Shown here: one piece after another, positions 15,344-23,293 of the stretch
Position numbering within the stretch: position 1 is the stretch's first letter
How the letters are laid out: each line of letters starts with the position of its first letter
From: Methylobacterium radiotolerans JCM 2831
GTDB taxonomy: Bacteria; Pseudomonadota; Alphaproteobacteria; Rhizobiales; Beijerinckiaceae
Length of the DNA stretch: 64,000 nt
Assembly: GCF_000019725.1 (NCBI RefSeq)
Contig: NC_010505.1
Coordinates: 3,165,001 to 3,229,000 of the forward strand
Direction: 5' to 3'
Position numbers and translations under genes: made by a program
Notes under the pieces: generated by a model
Told to the model about the DNA's origin: nothing
Database searches by the model: none
What the model saw: only the letters and a program-made list of their open reading frames with translations

Positions 15344-16561
15344 ATGTCCTCCATCACCCTGTCGGCCGCGACGCGCCAGAACCTGCTCTCGCTGCAGGAC
15401 ACCGCCCAGCTGATGGCGACCACGCAGAACCGCCTCGCCACCGGCAAGACGGTCAACTCCGCCCTCGACAACCCGACCAACTTCTTCACCTCTCAGGCCC
15501 TCGACGGCCGCTCCTCGAGCCTGAACACGCTCCTCGACGGCATCTCCAACGGCATCCAGTCGATCCAGGCCGCCAACCAGGGCATCACCTCGATCCAGAA
15601 GCTCGTGGACCAGGCCAAGTCGATCGCCAACCAGGCGCTCTCGACCCAGCTCTCCACCACCGGCACCGCCGCCAACGCCTACAGCGCCAGCACCGCCTCC
15701 CAGACGGTCCTGCTGACGATCAACGGCAGCTCGGTCTCCGCCACCATCAACGCCTCCTCGAGCATCAGCGCGACGGTGGCCGCCCTCAACGCCGCGGTCA
15801 GCTCGGCCTCGACCGCGTCGAGCGGCGCCTTCGGCGCCGGCGCGATCTTCTCGGCCGACAGCACCGGCACCAAGATCGTCCTGAACGCCCAGGCGGACGT
15901 CGAATTCCAGAACTCCGGCAGCCAGACGGCGCTCGGCTTCACCGCCTCGGCCACCACCGCCTCGACCTACGGCACCGCCGCCAGCACCGTCGTCTCCAGC
16001 GATCTGTCGATCTCGGGCACGGCCCAGCGCGCCTCGCTGGCGAACCAGTACAACAACCTGCTCAACCAGATCACGCAGCTCGCCAGCGACGCCAGCTACA
16101 ACGGCGTCAACCTCATTGCCGGCAAGGGCAATGACATGAACATCAAGTTCAACGACACCGGTAGCTCCAACCTCAACGTCGCCTCGGTCGACGCGACCTC
16201 GAACGGCCTCGGCCTGACCTCGATCACCAACTCGAACAGCTCGACCAGCCAGAACGGTCTCGGCAACTTCCTGCTGAACTCGGACGTCAACAAAACGCTG
16301 GCCACCCTGACCACGGCGGGCGCGACCCTGAACTCCGCGGCGAGCACGCTGGGCTCGAACCTGTCGGTCGTTCAGAACCGTCAGGACTTCTCCAAGCAGC
16401 TGATCAACGTGCTGCAGACGGGCTCGGCCAACCTGACGAACGCCGACCTGAACCAGGAAGCGGCGAACTCGCAGGCGCTGTCGACCCGTCAGTCGATGGG
16501 CATCTCGGCCCTGTCGCTGGCCAACTCCGCCCAGCAGGGCGTCCTCCAGCTCCTGCGGTAA
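15344..16561 (+). CDS. fliC: Flagellin
   Basis: A 405-residue flagellin, the subunit of the flagellar filament. The conserved N-terminal D0/D1 helices (A-T-R-Q-N-L-L-S-L-Q, then N-R-L-A-T-G-K-x-V-N-S-A-L-D-N-P) and the C-terminal helix (S-L-A-N-S-A-Q-Q-G-V-L-Q-L-L-R) are plain. The middle (about 120-300) is Ser/Thr/Ala-rich and variable. Its length and wording are those of alphaproteobacterial (Methylobacterium-type) flagellins. Codon choice is strongly biased to C-ending codons, as expected for a highly expressed gene. It stands alone with no other flagellar gene nearby. The 268 bases upstream hold no gene, and an AT-richer stretch at about 15235-15300 probably includes the promoter. A strong terminator follows. 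Confidence 0.96.
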   Translation: MSSITLSAATRQNLLSLQDTAQLMATTQNRLATGKTVNSALDNPTNFFTSQALDGRSSSLNTLLDGISNGIQSIQAANQGITSIQKLVDQAKSIANQALSTQLSTTGTAANAYSASTASQTVLLTINGSSVSATINASSSISATVAALNAAVSSASTASSGAFGAGAIFSADSTGTKIVLNAQADVEFQNSGSQTALGFTASATTASTYGTAASTVVSSDLSISGTAQRASLANQYNNLLNQITQLASDASYNGVNLIAGKGNDMNIKFNDTGSSNLNVASVDATSNGLGLTSITNSNSSTSQNGLGNFLLNSDVNKTLATLTTAGATLNSAASTLGSNLSVVQNRQDFSKQLINVLQTGSANLTNADLNQEAANSQALSTRQSMGISALSLANSAQQGVLQLLR

Positions 16562-16583
16562 GCCGCGACCCTTAGAACGCCGC

Positions 16584-16610
16584 AACGGCCGGGGCAGCGC
16601 CCCGGCCGTT
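16584..16610 (+). terminator. Terminator hairpin of the flagellin gene
   Basis: AACGGCCGGGGC and GCCCCGGCCGTT are perfect 12-base arms around an AGC loop, starting 23 bases past the flagellin stop codon. Only a weak T-rich tail follows. The rest of the 295-base gap up to the LOV kinase (16562-16856) shows no gene. Confidence 0.85.
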
Positions 16611-16856
16611 CGCGTTCGCGGGGCGCCGATTCCGAAACCGGGCGGCTCTCACGTATCAGGCCTCGGCCACCCCGAACGCGCCCTTCCTAGTCCTGCGCCG
16701 GGATCGGGGTGGCCGCACGGCCCCTCCCCCAGGTCGTGACCTCCGAACGCCGCGCGACGACGAACGCTCCTGTCGGGACCAGAGGTCACACCCCCGCCTC
16801 GCATCCGGGTGCCTGTAGCCGTTGGACCCGGCAGCGGCTCCGGATAAGACCGCACC

Positions 16857-19295
16857 ATGAGCATGGAAGATCTTCGGGGGGAGGTCGAGCGGCTGCGTCG
16901 GCGCGAGCGCGCGCTGGTGGAGGAGAACGCGCGCCTGCGCGCGACCCAGCTCCCGGCCGTCCCGACCACGAGCCTGGCCGGTGTCGGGACCGCCCGGTCC
17001 GACCTCCTGTTCACCGCCGCCGACAAGACCCGGATGGCGATGATCGTCACCGATCCGAACCTGCCCGACAATCCGATCGTCTTCGCCAACCGCGCCTTTC
17101 TGGAACTCTCCGGCTACACGGCGGAGGAGCTGATCGGGCGCAATTGCCGCTTCCTTCAGGGGCCGGCGACCGACCCGGCCGACATCGCCCGCGTCCGGGC
17201 CGCCATCGCCGCGCGACGCGACGTCGTCGTGGAGCTGCTGAACTACCGGCGCGACGGCAGCACCTTCGTCAACGAGCTGTACATCAGCCCCGTGTTCGGT
17301 CCGCACGGCGAATTGCTGTTCTTCTTCGGCAGCCAGCTCGACCTCACGCGCTTCCGGGAGCGGGAGGCCCAGGCGGTCGCGCAGGCCTCCTACCTGCGGG
17401 GTCCGCCGGCGGACGAGGAGGTCGGCTTCTGCATCGTCGAGCTGCGCTTCGACGCGGATGGCAGGACCCGGGATTGCCAGCTCGTCGAGACCAACGCCGC
17501 CTTCGAGCGCCGGTCGGGCCTCGCCGCCGCGGAGAGCCGCTGGATGAGCGAGTTCCTGCCGGACGACGCGCAACACTGGCTCGACATCCTCGGCGAGGTC
17601 GCGCGATCCGGGCGCAGTGCCCGTTTCAAGGGCTCCATGTCGCGAACCGGGCCCGTCCTCGAGGTTCACGCGATGCGGATCGGCACAGGGATCCAGAGCC
17701 GCGTCGCCGTCCTCCTCGAGGATCTTGCCGTCAAGCAGTCGGACGAGGAGCGGCGGGAGGCGCGGATTCGCGACCGGCGGATCGAGCACGACCTCGTCTG
17801 GAGGACGAGCCGCGACCTTCTCGTCGTCTGCGCCCTCGACGGAACCTGTCAGGCGGTCAATCCGGCCTGGACGGAGCTCCTCGGTTGGCCGGCCGGCAGC
17901 TTGGTCGGCATCCGCATCGACAGCCTGATTCATCCGGACGACGGCGAGACGGCTGCCAGCGCGTTCGAGACGCTGCGCATCGACCACAGGTTGTCCGACC
18001 TCGACGTCCGCTTCAGGACTGCCGACGGCGCGTACCGCTGGATCTCCTGGAACGCCATCGCGCGCGGGGACCGGTTCCACGCGACCGGGCGGGACGTCAC
18101 GGAGCGCCGGACCCTCGAGGAGCAGCTGCGCCAGTCGCAGAAGATGGAGGCGGTCGGGCAATTGACCGGCGGCGTGGCGCACGACTTCAACAATCTGCTG
18201 ACCGTCATCAAGTCGTCGACCGACCTGTTGAAGCGTCCGGGCCTGAGCGAGGATCGCCGGGGCCGCTACGTCGACGCCATCTCCGACACGGTCGACCGCG
18301 CCGCCAAGCTGACCAGCCAGTTGCTGGCATTCGCGCGCCGGCAGGCGCTTCGACCGGCGATCTTCGACGTGGTCCAGTCCGTGGCCGCCATCGCCGACAT
18401 GGTCGGTACCCTGACCGGCGCGCGCATCCACGTCGCGACCGACACCGATGCCGGCACCGACTCGGGCGGCCGGACCCTGCGCTGCCACGTCGATGCCGAC
18501 CCGAGCCAGTTCGACACGGCCCTCGTCAACCTCGTGGTGAACGCCCGCGACGCCATGCAGGGCGAGGGCCGTCTGCTGATCAAGGTGCGACGCGCGGACC
18601 GCATCCCGGCGCTGCGGGCGCATCCGGCCGTGCCGGGAGACTTCGTGGCCGTGTCGGTCTCGGACACCGGCTCGGGCATCGAGGCAGATCTGCTCGAGCG
18701 CATCTTCGAGCCCTTCTTCACGACGAAGGGCGTCGGACACGGCACCGGGCTCGGACTCAGCCAGGTATTCGGCTTCGCCAAGCAGTCGGGCGGTGACGTC
18801 GCGGTCGACAGTGTCGTCGGCGTCGGTACGACCTTCACCCTCTTCCTGCCGCGATCGCACCAAGCGGAAGTCAGCGATGCCGCGCCGGACGAACCGGAGC
18901 CGCTGGCCGAGGGGCACGGCACGCCCGTCCTCGTGGTGGAGGACAACGAGGAGGTCGGCGCCTTCGCCCGGCAGGCCCTCGTGGAGCTCGGATACGAGGC
19001 TGTCTGGGTCAAGGACGCGCAGGCAGCCCTCGCCACGATCGAGGCGAACGACCAGGAGATCGAGGTGGTCTTCTCCGACGTGGTGATGCCGGGCATGAAC
19101 GGCGTCGATCTGGCCCGGGAGATCAGGCGCCGCCGTCCGTACCTGCCCGTCGTGCTGGCCTCAGGCTACAGTCACGTTCTGGCCTCGGAAGGCACGCACG
19201 GGTTCGAGCTCCTGCACAAGCCCTACTCGGTCGCCGACCTCAGCCGTGCCCTCCGCAGGGCGCTGCGGGAACGGTCGGCGCTGACCTTCGGCTGA
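16857..19295 (+). CDS. LOV-domain hybrid histidine kinase with C-terminal receiver (blue-light sensor)
   Basis: An 812-residue cytoplasmic kinase. A short coiled coil (1-32) precedes a LOV domain whose G-R-N-C-R-F-L-Q-G motif has the flavin-adduct Cys97 (full LOV signature), which predicts FMN binding and blue-light sensing. One degenerate and one typical PAS domain follow (about 190-420). The HisKA region has the phospho-acceptor His442 in [11 protein letters not shown]. The ATPase domain has [16 protein letters not shown] and F-F-T-T-K-x-x-G-x-G-T-G-L-G-L. The C-terminal receiver (about 690-812) has the phospho-acceptor Asp741 (F-S-D-V-V-M-P-G-M). There is no membrane segment. A close paralogue without LOV lies at 47458-49947. 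Its partner regulator is not obvious. Confidence 0.93.
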   Translation: MSMEDLRGEVERLRRRERALVEENARLRATQLPAVPTTSLAGVGTARSDLLFTAADKTRMAMIVTDPNLPDNPIVFANRAFLELSGYTAEELIGRNCRFLQGPATDPADIARVRAAIAARRDVVVELLNYRRDGSTFVNELYISPVFGPHGELLFFFGSQLDLTRFREREAQAVAQASYLRGPPADEEVGFCIVELRFDADGRTRDCQLVETNAAFERRSGLAAAESRWMSEFLPDDAQHWLDILGEVARSGRSARFKGSMSRTGPVLEVHAMRIGTGIQSRVAVLLEDLAVKQSDEERREARIRDRRIEHDLVWRTSRDLLVVCALDGTCQAVNPAWTELLGWPAGSLVGIRIDSLIHPDDGETAASAFETLRIDHRLSDLDVRFRTADGAYRWISWNAIARGDRFHATGRDVTERRTLEEQLRQSQKMEAVGQLTGGVAHDFNNLLTVIKSSTDLLKRPGLSEDRRGRYVDAISDTVDRAAKLTSQLLAFARRQALRPAIFDVVQSVAAIADMVGTLTGARIHVATDTDAGTDSGGRTLRCHVDADPSQFDTALVNLVVNARDAMQGEGRLLIKVRRADRIPALRAHPAVPGDFVAVSVSDTGSGIEADLLERIFEPFFTTKGVGHGTGLGLSQVFGFAKQSGGDVAVDSVVGVGTTFTLFLPRSHQAEVSDAAPDEPEPLAEGHGTPVLVVEDNEEVGAFARQALVELGYEAVWVKDAQAALATIEANDQEIEVVFSDVVMPGMNGVDLAREIRRRRPYLPVVLASGYSHVLASEGTHGFELLHKPYSVADLSRALRRALRERSALTFG

Positions 19296-19368
19296 CGCGG
19301 CTGCATCCGACCGGACCGCCGCGCGTTACGTCCGCGACGGTTAGAAGGATCGGACAGGACAGCACGCC

Positions 19369-19509
19369 ATGTCATCGGATACGCCGCGGCCCGGGGACGA
19401 TCCGCTGCCCCCCATCGACGATCCGCTGCCCGAGCCCGCACCGCCCGACGGAGACCCGCCGGCCGAGCCGCCCACGCCGCGACCGCCCGGGCCGATCGAA
19501 GCGGGCTGA
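19369..19509 (+). CDS. Small acidic proline-rich protein, unknown
   Basis: A 46-residue reading frame made almost wholly of Pro, Asp, Glu and Gly, with the repeat D-D-P-L-P-x-x-D-D-P-L-P. It begins at an ATG with an AAGGA-type Shine-Dalgarno 10-16 bases upstream and lies 73 bases after the LOV kinase on the same strand. Its composition is unlike chance reading of this DNA, which usually yields Arg/Ala-rich sequence. Probably an intrinsically disordered small protein; no family known to me. Confidence 0.5.
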   Translation: MSSDTPRPGDDPLPPIDDPLPEPAPPDGDPPAEPPTPRPPGPIEAG

Positions 19510-19633
19510 GCGTTCGGCCGTCCGATGCCGCGGGCCGGATCGGCCCGTCTTCCGACGAACGCGGCCAACGATCGGCAACGCCATCGAAGCCGCGTCCGCG
19601 CGTCATCAGGCAAGCGCCGGACTGTCGCGCCCC

Positions 19634-20080
19634 TCAATGCAGCGGGTACCGGCCGAGAAGATCCGCGGTTCTCTGGACGGTCTTGTCGTAGAGGCAAGCG
19701 GGGACAGCCGGGTTCGCGCCGCTCCCGTTGGCCCACTCGCTGAACGTCAGGTCGCCGCAATCCGCGTCACGGAAGGCGATCCAGGCGCGCTGCGCCTTCT
19801 CGAGTCGCGTCTTCCACAGCGCCCTGGCGTCGGGATCCTGCGTGCGATCGTCGTGGTCGATCACCGACAGCGCCTTCTTGTAGGCCGCGTTGAGCCTCGC
19901 ATCCGCCTCGTGCAACGCGCGGTTCATGCAATCCGTCGTGCCCGGTGTCGAGGTCTCGGTCAGGCACAGTTTGGCCGAGGGCGGCTCGGCTCTGGAACCC
20001 GTCGACACCGCGAGGCATGCGAGCAGCCCGGCAAGGACGGGAGCCGAGGCCCGCAACAGGCGTGAGCATACGTGGTTCAT
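19634..20080 (-). CDS. LprI-like (DUF1311) secreted protein
   Basis: A 148-residue exported protein (signal peptide to about residue 31, ending S-R-A) with the DUF1311/LprI domain. Visible features are conserved cysteines, T-T-D-C-M-N, A-D-A-R-L-N-A-A-Y-K-K, and the signature A-Q-R-A-W-I-A-F-R-D-A-D-C. Members of this family include lysozyme inhibitors (LprI) and uncharacterised periplasmic proteins. The ATG at 20080 starts the signal peptide; the frame extends upstream, but without a sensible leader. It lies downstream of ybjQ-like on the same strand. A second, broken copy of the same family lies at 20560-20964, so a duplication followed by loss is likely. Confidence 0.85.
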   Translation of the reverse strand: MNHVCSRLLRASAPVLAGLLACLAVSTGSRAEPPSAKLCLTETSTPGTTDCMNRALHEADARLNAAYKKALSVIDHDDRTQDPDARALWKTRLEKAQRAWIAFRDADCGDLTFSEWANGSGANPAVPACLYDKTVQRTADLLGRYPLH

Positions 20081-20193
20081 GGCGATCGGATCCGGTTCGC
20101 GCGCTCCGCTACCCGGCAGAGGGGGATCCTGCGCGCGGTTGGTGATGAGAGGTCGGCGCGGACCGCAGCCCTGGACGGCCCCGGCCTGCGGCC

Positions 20194-20514
20194 TCAGCGG
20201 GCGTCGACGATGACGGCGGTGCCGTAGGCCACGACGCCCATCATCGACTGATCGGTGTCTGCCGTATCGAAGCGCATCATGACGATGGCGTTGGCGCCGA
20301 GTTGCGCCGCGTTCTGCGCCATGCGGTCGATCGCCTGGGACCGGGCCTGCTCGATCAACTGGCTGTACTCGTTGATCTCGCCGCCGATCAGACTGCGCAG
20401 GCCGGCGGTGAGATTGCCCACCGCACCGCGGCTGTGCACCACGGCGCCGAAGCACGGGCCCCGGACCTCGCGCACGTGATAGTTCGGGATGTTCTCGGTC
20501 GTGACGATGATCAT
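20194..20514 (-). CDS. YbjQ/UPF0145 family protein
   Basis: A 106-residue cytoplasmic protein of the YbjQ (DUF74) family, which forms small pentameric rings and is sometimes labelled heavy-metal-binding. It starts M-I-I-V-T-T-E-N-I-P, then has G-x-V-x-x-S-R-G-A-V-G-N-L-T-A-G-L-R, the R-x-x-A-I-D-R-M-A-Q-N-A segment and the motif G-A-N-A-I-V-M-M-R-F-D-T. Full length for the family. ATG at 20514. It sits between the two LprI-like genes, all on the minus strand. No experimental function is well established for the family. Confidence 0.9.
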   Translation of the reverse strand: MIIVTTENIPNYHVREVRGPCFGAVVHSRGAVGNLTAGLRSLIGGEINEYSQLIEQARSQAIDRMAQNAAQLGANAIVMMRFDTADTDQSMMGVVAYGTAVIVDAR

Positions 20515-20559
20515 GGGATCTCGCTCAGGGCGGTGGTGGAAGAGGGCGACGGGGCGCGG

Positions 20560-20964
20560 TCACGGCGAGCAGGACAGGTCGCCGCCCGGACACCTGATCT
20601 GAGCCGCGAGGTCCTGGATTCGCTGGCGCGTCAACGCGATCTTGCATTGGCCCAGGAGCATCGGCGCGATGCTTCCGTTGTTGCCGGGCGCCAGCGTGTC
20701 GAACCCGGTCCTCAGGTTGCACTCGAGGTCGCGGAAGGCGATTCAGGCGCGCTCGGCAGCGACCAGATTGCGTCGGCCGTTCTCGTCGAGCTTGCTGCGC
20801 AGGGTCGCGTAGCGCCGGTTCAGCTCCGCATCGACCCGATCCAATTCCTGGCCCGTGCAGATGTTGGCGTCCATCTGGTTCGCGGAGGTGCTGCAATCGA
20901 CCTCCGCCGCGAGCCCCACGGCCGGGACCAGAAGCAGGGCGGCGATGAGCGCGTTGCGCAGCAT
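20560..20964 (-). pseudogene. LprI-like protein gene interrupted by an in-frame TGA
   Basis: Reading from the ATG at 20964 gives a signal peptide (M-L-R-N-A-L-I-A-A-L-L-L-V-P-A-V-G) and a DUF1311/LprI domain up to A-A-E-R-A, then a TGA at 20743-20745. The same frame continues I-A-F-R-D-L-E-C-N and runs to a natural stop at 20560. In the intact neighbour (19634-20080) the matching motif is A-Q-R-A-W-I-A-F-R-D, so the TGA stands exactly where Trp (TGG) is expected. A single G-to-A change explains it. The gene is therefore either freshly inactivated or carries a sequencing error. Without the stop it would encode about 134 residues. Readthrough cannot be excluded. Confidence 0.8.
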
Positions 20965-21013
20965 GGCGATCTCGGATCTGAGGCGGGCGTGAGACACGGG
21001 GGCCGGGGGCCGA

Positions 21014-22184
21014 TCATGGTTCCTCCGACGCCGCGCCCGAGTCGCGTGCCCGGAATCCGTAATACCCGCGGTCGGCGTCGTAGAGGACGTCGAAGCCGTT
21101 CAGGACGTGCAGCCCCGTATTGACGAAGGGCTGCGGGCGCGTCGTGTTGAGGATGATGCGCTCGGGCGCGATCGCCGACCGTGATCGCGTAGCCGGCCGC
21201 GTCGCCGAACCGGAAGCTCAGGCGCGTTCCCGGGCGGAGGACCGCGCGATCGGCCGCATCGGCCCGGAGGCTGTCGGCGACCTGCGCGGGCGGCAGCGTC
21301 AGGAACATGCCGGTTACGCCGGTGTCGAGGAGCGCCCGGCCGCAGGCGGCGGGTTCACGGTCGTCGACGGCGATGCAGGCGGGAACGCCGAGCCAGTCTC
21401 CCGGCACGTGCGGGTGCGGATCGAGTTTCACGAAGCGGTAGCGTCCGCGGGTGTTGGCGCGCGTCAGGCCGACATGCACGCCCCGCCGGGTCAGAACGTA
21501 GCCGCGGTGCACCCCGCCGGGTCCCGGCGGGTCCGCGTTGAGGAGCGGGTTGGTGTCCGGCGTGCTCTCGGTCTGGCTGTCGTCCTCCCGGCCGAATCCG
21601 ATCCCCATCATCGCCACATGGGCCGGCGCCTCCTGAGGCGTGCACTCGCGCGCGCGAACGGTGCAGTCGATCCGGTCGACGGCGAGGACCCGTATGGGTT
21701 GCGTGACCACGCTCGCGCCGTCGCGGCCGACGAGGGTCACCGGCACCCGCACCCAGCGTCCGACCATGATCCGGCCGGAACTTGAGTAGGTCAGGCGCCC
21801 GGGCTCGCTCGGCAGGGCTTCGTTGCCCGGAATGCGACTGGCCGAGACCACGATGCCTGTCGAACCCGTATCCACGAGCACCGGACGAGCCGCGCCGCCG
21901 AACGACAGTCCGAGGCGCGGCGAGCGGGTGATGGCGCCACCGGGTTGCGGGGCGTTTAGGAAAGGCAGGAAGATGCCGCGTCGGTCATCCTCGTAGCTCG
22001 GCCCATCGACCGCTCGCGCCGGCGTGGCCGGGCCGAGCAGCGCAGCGCCCGCGATCTCGACGCTCAGGAGAGCGGAAGCCGTTCGGGTGTAACGCCCCCG
22101 CGGGCGGACGGATGGGCGGGCTGCCTGAGGAGGATCCTGAAACGCCTGGCGCATGTCGGCCCCGGAGAGATCGCGTCGCCGCAT
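21014..22184 (-). pseudogene. Secreted aspartyl-protease-like gene with a single-base frameshift
   Basis: The frame beginning near 22184 (ATG; alternatives are ATG 22154 and GTG 22190) encodes a signal-anchor region (about residues 36-60) and a retropepsin-like aspartyl protease with two D-T-G motifs: V-L-V-D-T-G-S-T-G-I-V-V-S and A-L-L-D-T-G-V-T-G-M. The sense continues to Y-A-I-T-V-G at about 21171-21180, where the frame turns into Arg/His-rich nonsense. The next frame continues sensibly with I-A-P-E-R-I-I-L-N-T-T-R-P-Q-P-F-V-N-T-G and ends at a stop at 21014. One extra base near 21171-21180 accounts for this. It is either a pseudogene or a sequencing error, and without it the product would be about 390 residues. 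It lies next to another broken gene. Confidence 0.75.
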
Positions 22185-22310
22185 CGACACCGCGTGAGAA
22201 CCTTATCGGCGCCGAGAGGAGCTCTGCAGCCCGCGCGCGATCGCGCAGGTGTGGTGGATCGAGGCCGGGCAGTCGCCGGCGGAAGCCCGTCAGCGGGTCA
22301 GATGGCCGGT

Positions 22311-22460
22311 TCAGGATGCCGGGCCACCGCTCCCGGTATGGCCGCCCCCGTGCCCGGCAGCGCCCCCGCGACGATAGTATTCATGATCATGGTTCCCGTC
22401 GAAGAAACTGTGCCAACAACAACCGCCGGCCTCCGAGCCGTAATCTGCGGATCGATCCAC
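22311..22460 (-). CDS. Candidate short Gly/His-rich protein
   Basis: A 49-residue frame starting at a GTG (22460) that reads D-R-S-A-D-Y-G-S-E-A-G-G, then H-S-F-F-D-G-N-H-D-H-E-Y-Y-R-R-G-G and a Gly/His tail. The composition resembles other small Gly/His proteins of this genome (compare 37177-37599), and it contains few of the Arg/Ala runs typical of chance frames. There is no clear Shine-Dalgarno, and overlapping frames on both strands are also open, so it may not be real. Confidence 0.25.
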   Translation of the reverse strand: MDRSADYGSEAGGCCWHSFFDGNHDHEYYRRGGAAGHGGGHTGSGGPAS

Positions 22461-22606
22461 GTTGCATTGACCCAGATCGAGTCATAGGTCAACGAAACGG
22501 CGGAAATAGTGTTACCGGTTCAGTAATTCGCTGAGGATCCGGCCGGGCGATGAACATTCGCCGTCGTTGACCCTGCCCGTTCCGGCACGGGCGAATGCCA
22601 CCGGCT

Positions 22607-22628
22607 CCGAACGATCGCCGAACGATCG
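22607..22628. repeat. Tandem 11-base direct repeat
   Basis: CCGAACGATCG occurs twice with no gap (22607-22617 and 22618-22628). The period is one DNA helical turn, as in sites for regulators that bind one face of the helix. It lies 130 bases before the start of the small secreted gene at 22759. Function unknown. Confidence 0.5.
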
Positions 22629-22758
22629 ATGACGGTCTCGGCGCGGCTGTCGCGTGAGAAACCTCCCCGCTGACCGTGCAGGCCGCGCGAAACCGCGTCT
22701 GGCCGGCCCATGCCTCTGACGAGGCGGACGATCCACCGCCCGATCAGGGAGAACTGAC

Positions 22759-23016
22759 GTGACCAAGACGAAGATGCTCGTGCTCGCCGCCAGCCTCCTG
22801 TGCGCCGCGGGTCCCGCCCGCGCCCAGGACGCGGCGCCGCAGCGCGGAAATCAGGAGTTCCTCGGCGTCGATCTCGACAGCGGCGGCGTCTACTTCAACG
22901 GCCGCAACTCAGGCCGCTACTGCGTCTACCGCACGGTCGAGGTCTACAATCGCTACACCGGCTACTTCGAGGCGCGGCGCGCGCGCCGCTGCGGCCGCGG
23001 CCTCTACCTGCCGTGA
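22759..23016 (+). CDS. Small secreted protein, unknown
   Basis: An 85-residue exported protein starting at GTG 22759 with an AGGGAGA Shine-Dalgarno. A signal peptide (ending P-A-R-A-Q, about residue 22) is followed by a short mature domain rich in Tyr, Arg and Gly (G-V-Y-F-N-G-R-N-S-G-R-Y-C-V-Y-R-T, then Y-N-R-Y-T-G-Y-F-E-A) with two cysteines that could form a disulfide. I do not recognise the family. It lies upstream of the envelope protease cluster on the same strand. Confidence 0.7.
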   Translation: MTKTKMLVLAASLLCAAGPARAQDAAPQRGNQEFLGVDLDSGGVYFNGRNSGRYCVYRTVEVYNRYTGYFEARRARRCGRGLYLP

Positions 23017-23027
23017 GGAGCGAGGCG

Positions 23028-23099
23028 ATGCTGACCGCCCTCTCGCCGCTCCACCTCGCCGCCCTCAGCCTGATCGTCGCGTATCTGGGCTGGGGCTGA
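23028..23099 (+). CDS. Candidate 23-residue hydrophobic micro-protein
   Basis: A 23-residue frame of mostly hydrophobic residues (L-S-P-L-H-L-A-A-L-S-L-I-V-A-Y-L-G-W-G) that could form one membrane helix. Its ATG at 23028 has a GGAGCGAGG Shine-Dalgarno and starts 12 bases after the stop of the small secreted gene, so the two would be cotranslated. Short length makes chance occurrence possible. Compare other single-helix small membrane proteins in bacteria. Confidence 0.4.
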   Translation: MLTALSPLHLAALSLIVAYLGWG

Positions 23100-23293
23100 G
23101 CTGCGCCCCCACCGCCCGCAACCGTGTCCTGGACGTCGGTCGCGCGGTCGCGAGGACTGCATTCGCCGGACGCGTCCGACGCGTGAGATTGTTTCCCGAT
23201 CCCCCAGCGGATAACCCTGTCGCGCGTGCCGACCGGGCGCGCCCCGCTTCGAGGACGGTGAATCCGGGCCGCGACCCGGACAGGAGGACGCGC

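Larger units (their letters stand above)
22185..22758. other. Intergenic region with no certain gene
   Basis: About 570 bases between the broken protease and the small secreted gene. Codon pattern is weak throughout. It contains one short candidate reading frame on the minus strand (22311-22460) and a perfect tandem 11-base repeat (22607-22628). The part at 22400-22530 is AT-richer than average and may hold promoters. Nothing else is supported. Confidence 0.5.

Noticed and set aside
20743..20745. The in-frame TGA in the LprI-like gene as a selenocysteine codon
   Set aside because: The homologous residue in the intact neighbour is Trp, not Cys, and no selenocysteine-insertion hairpin was noted. 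A nonsense mutation is simpler.
22298..22492. 64-codon minus-strand frame in the intergenic region
   Set aside because: No Shine-Dalgarno, no domain, and a different overlapping frame (22311-22460) has a more protein-like composition. Neither is certain.
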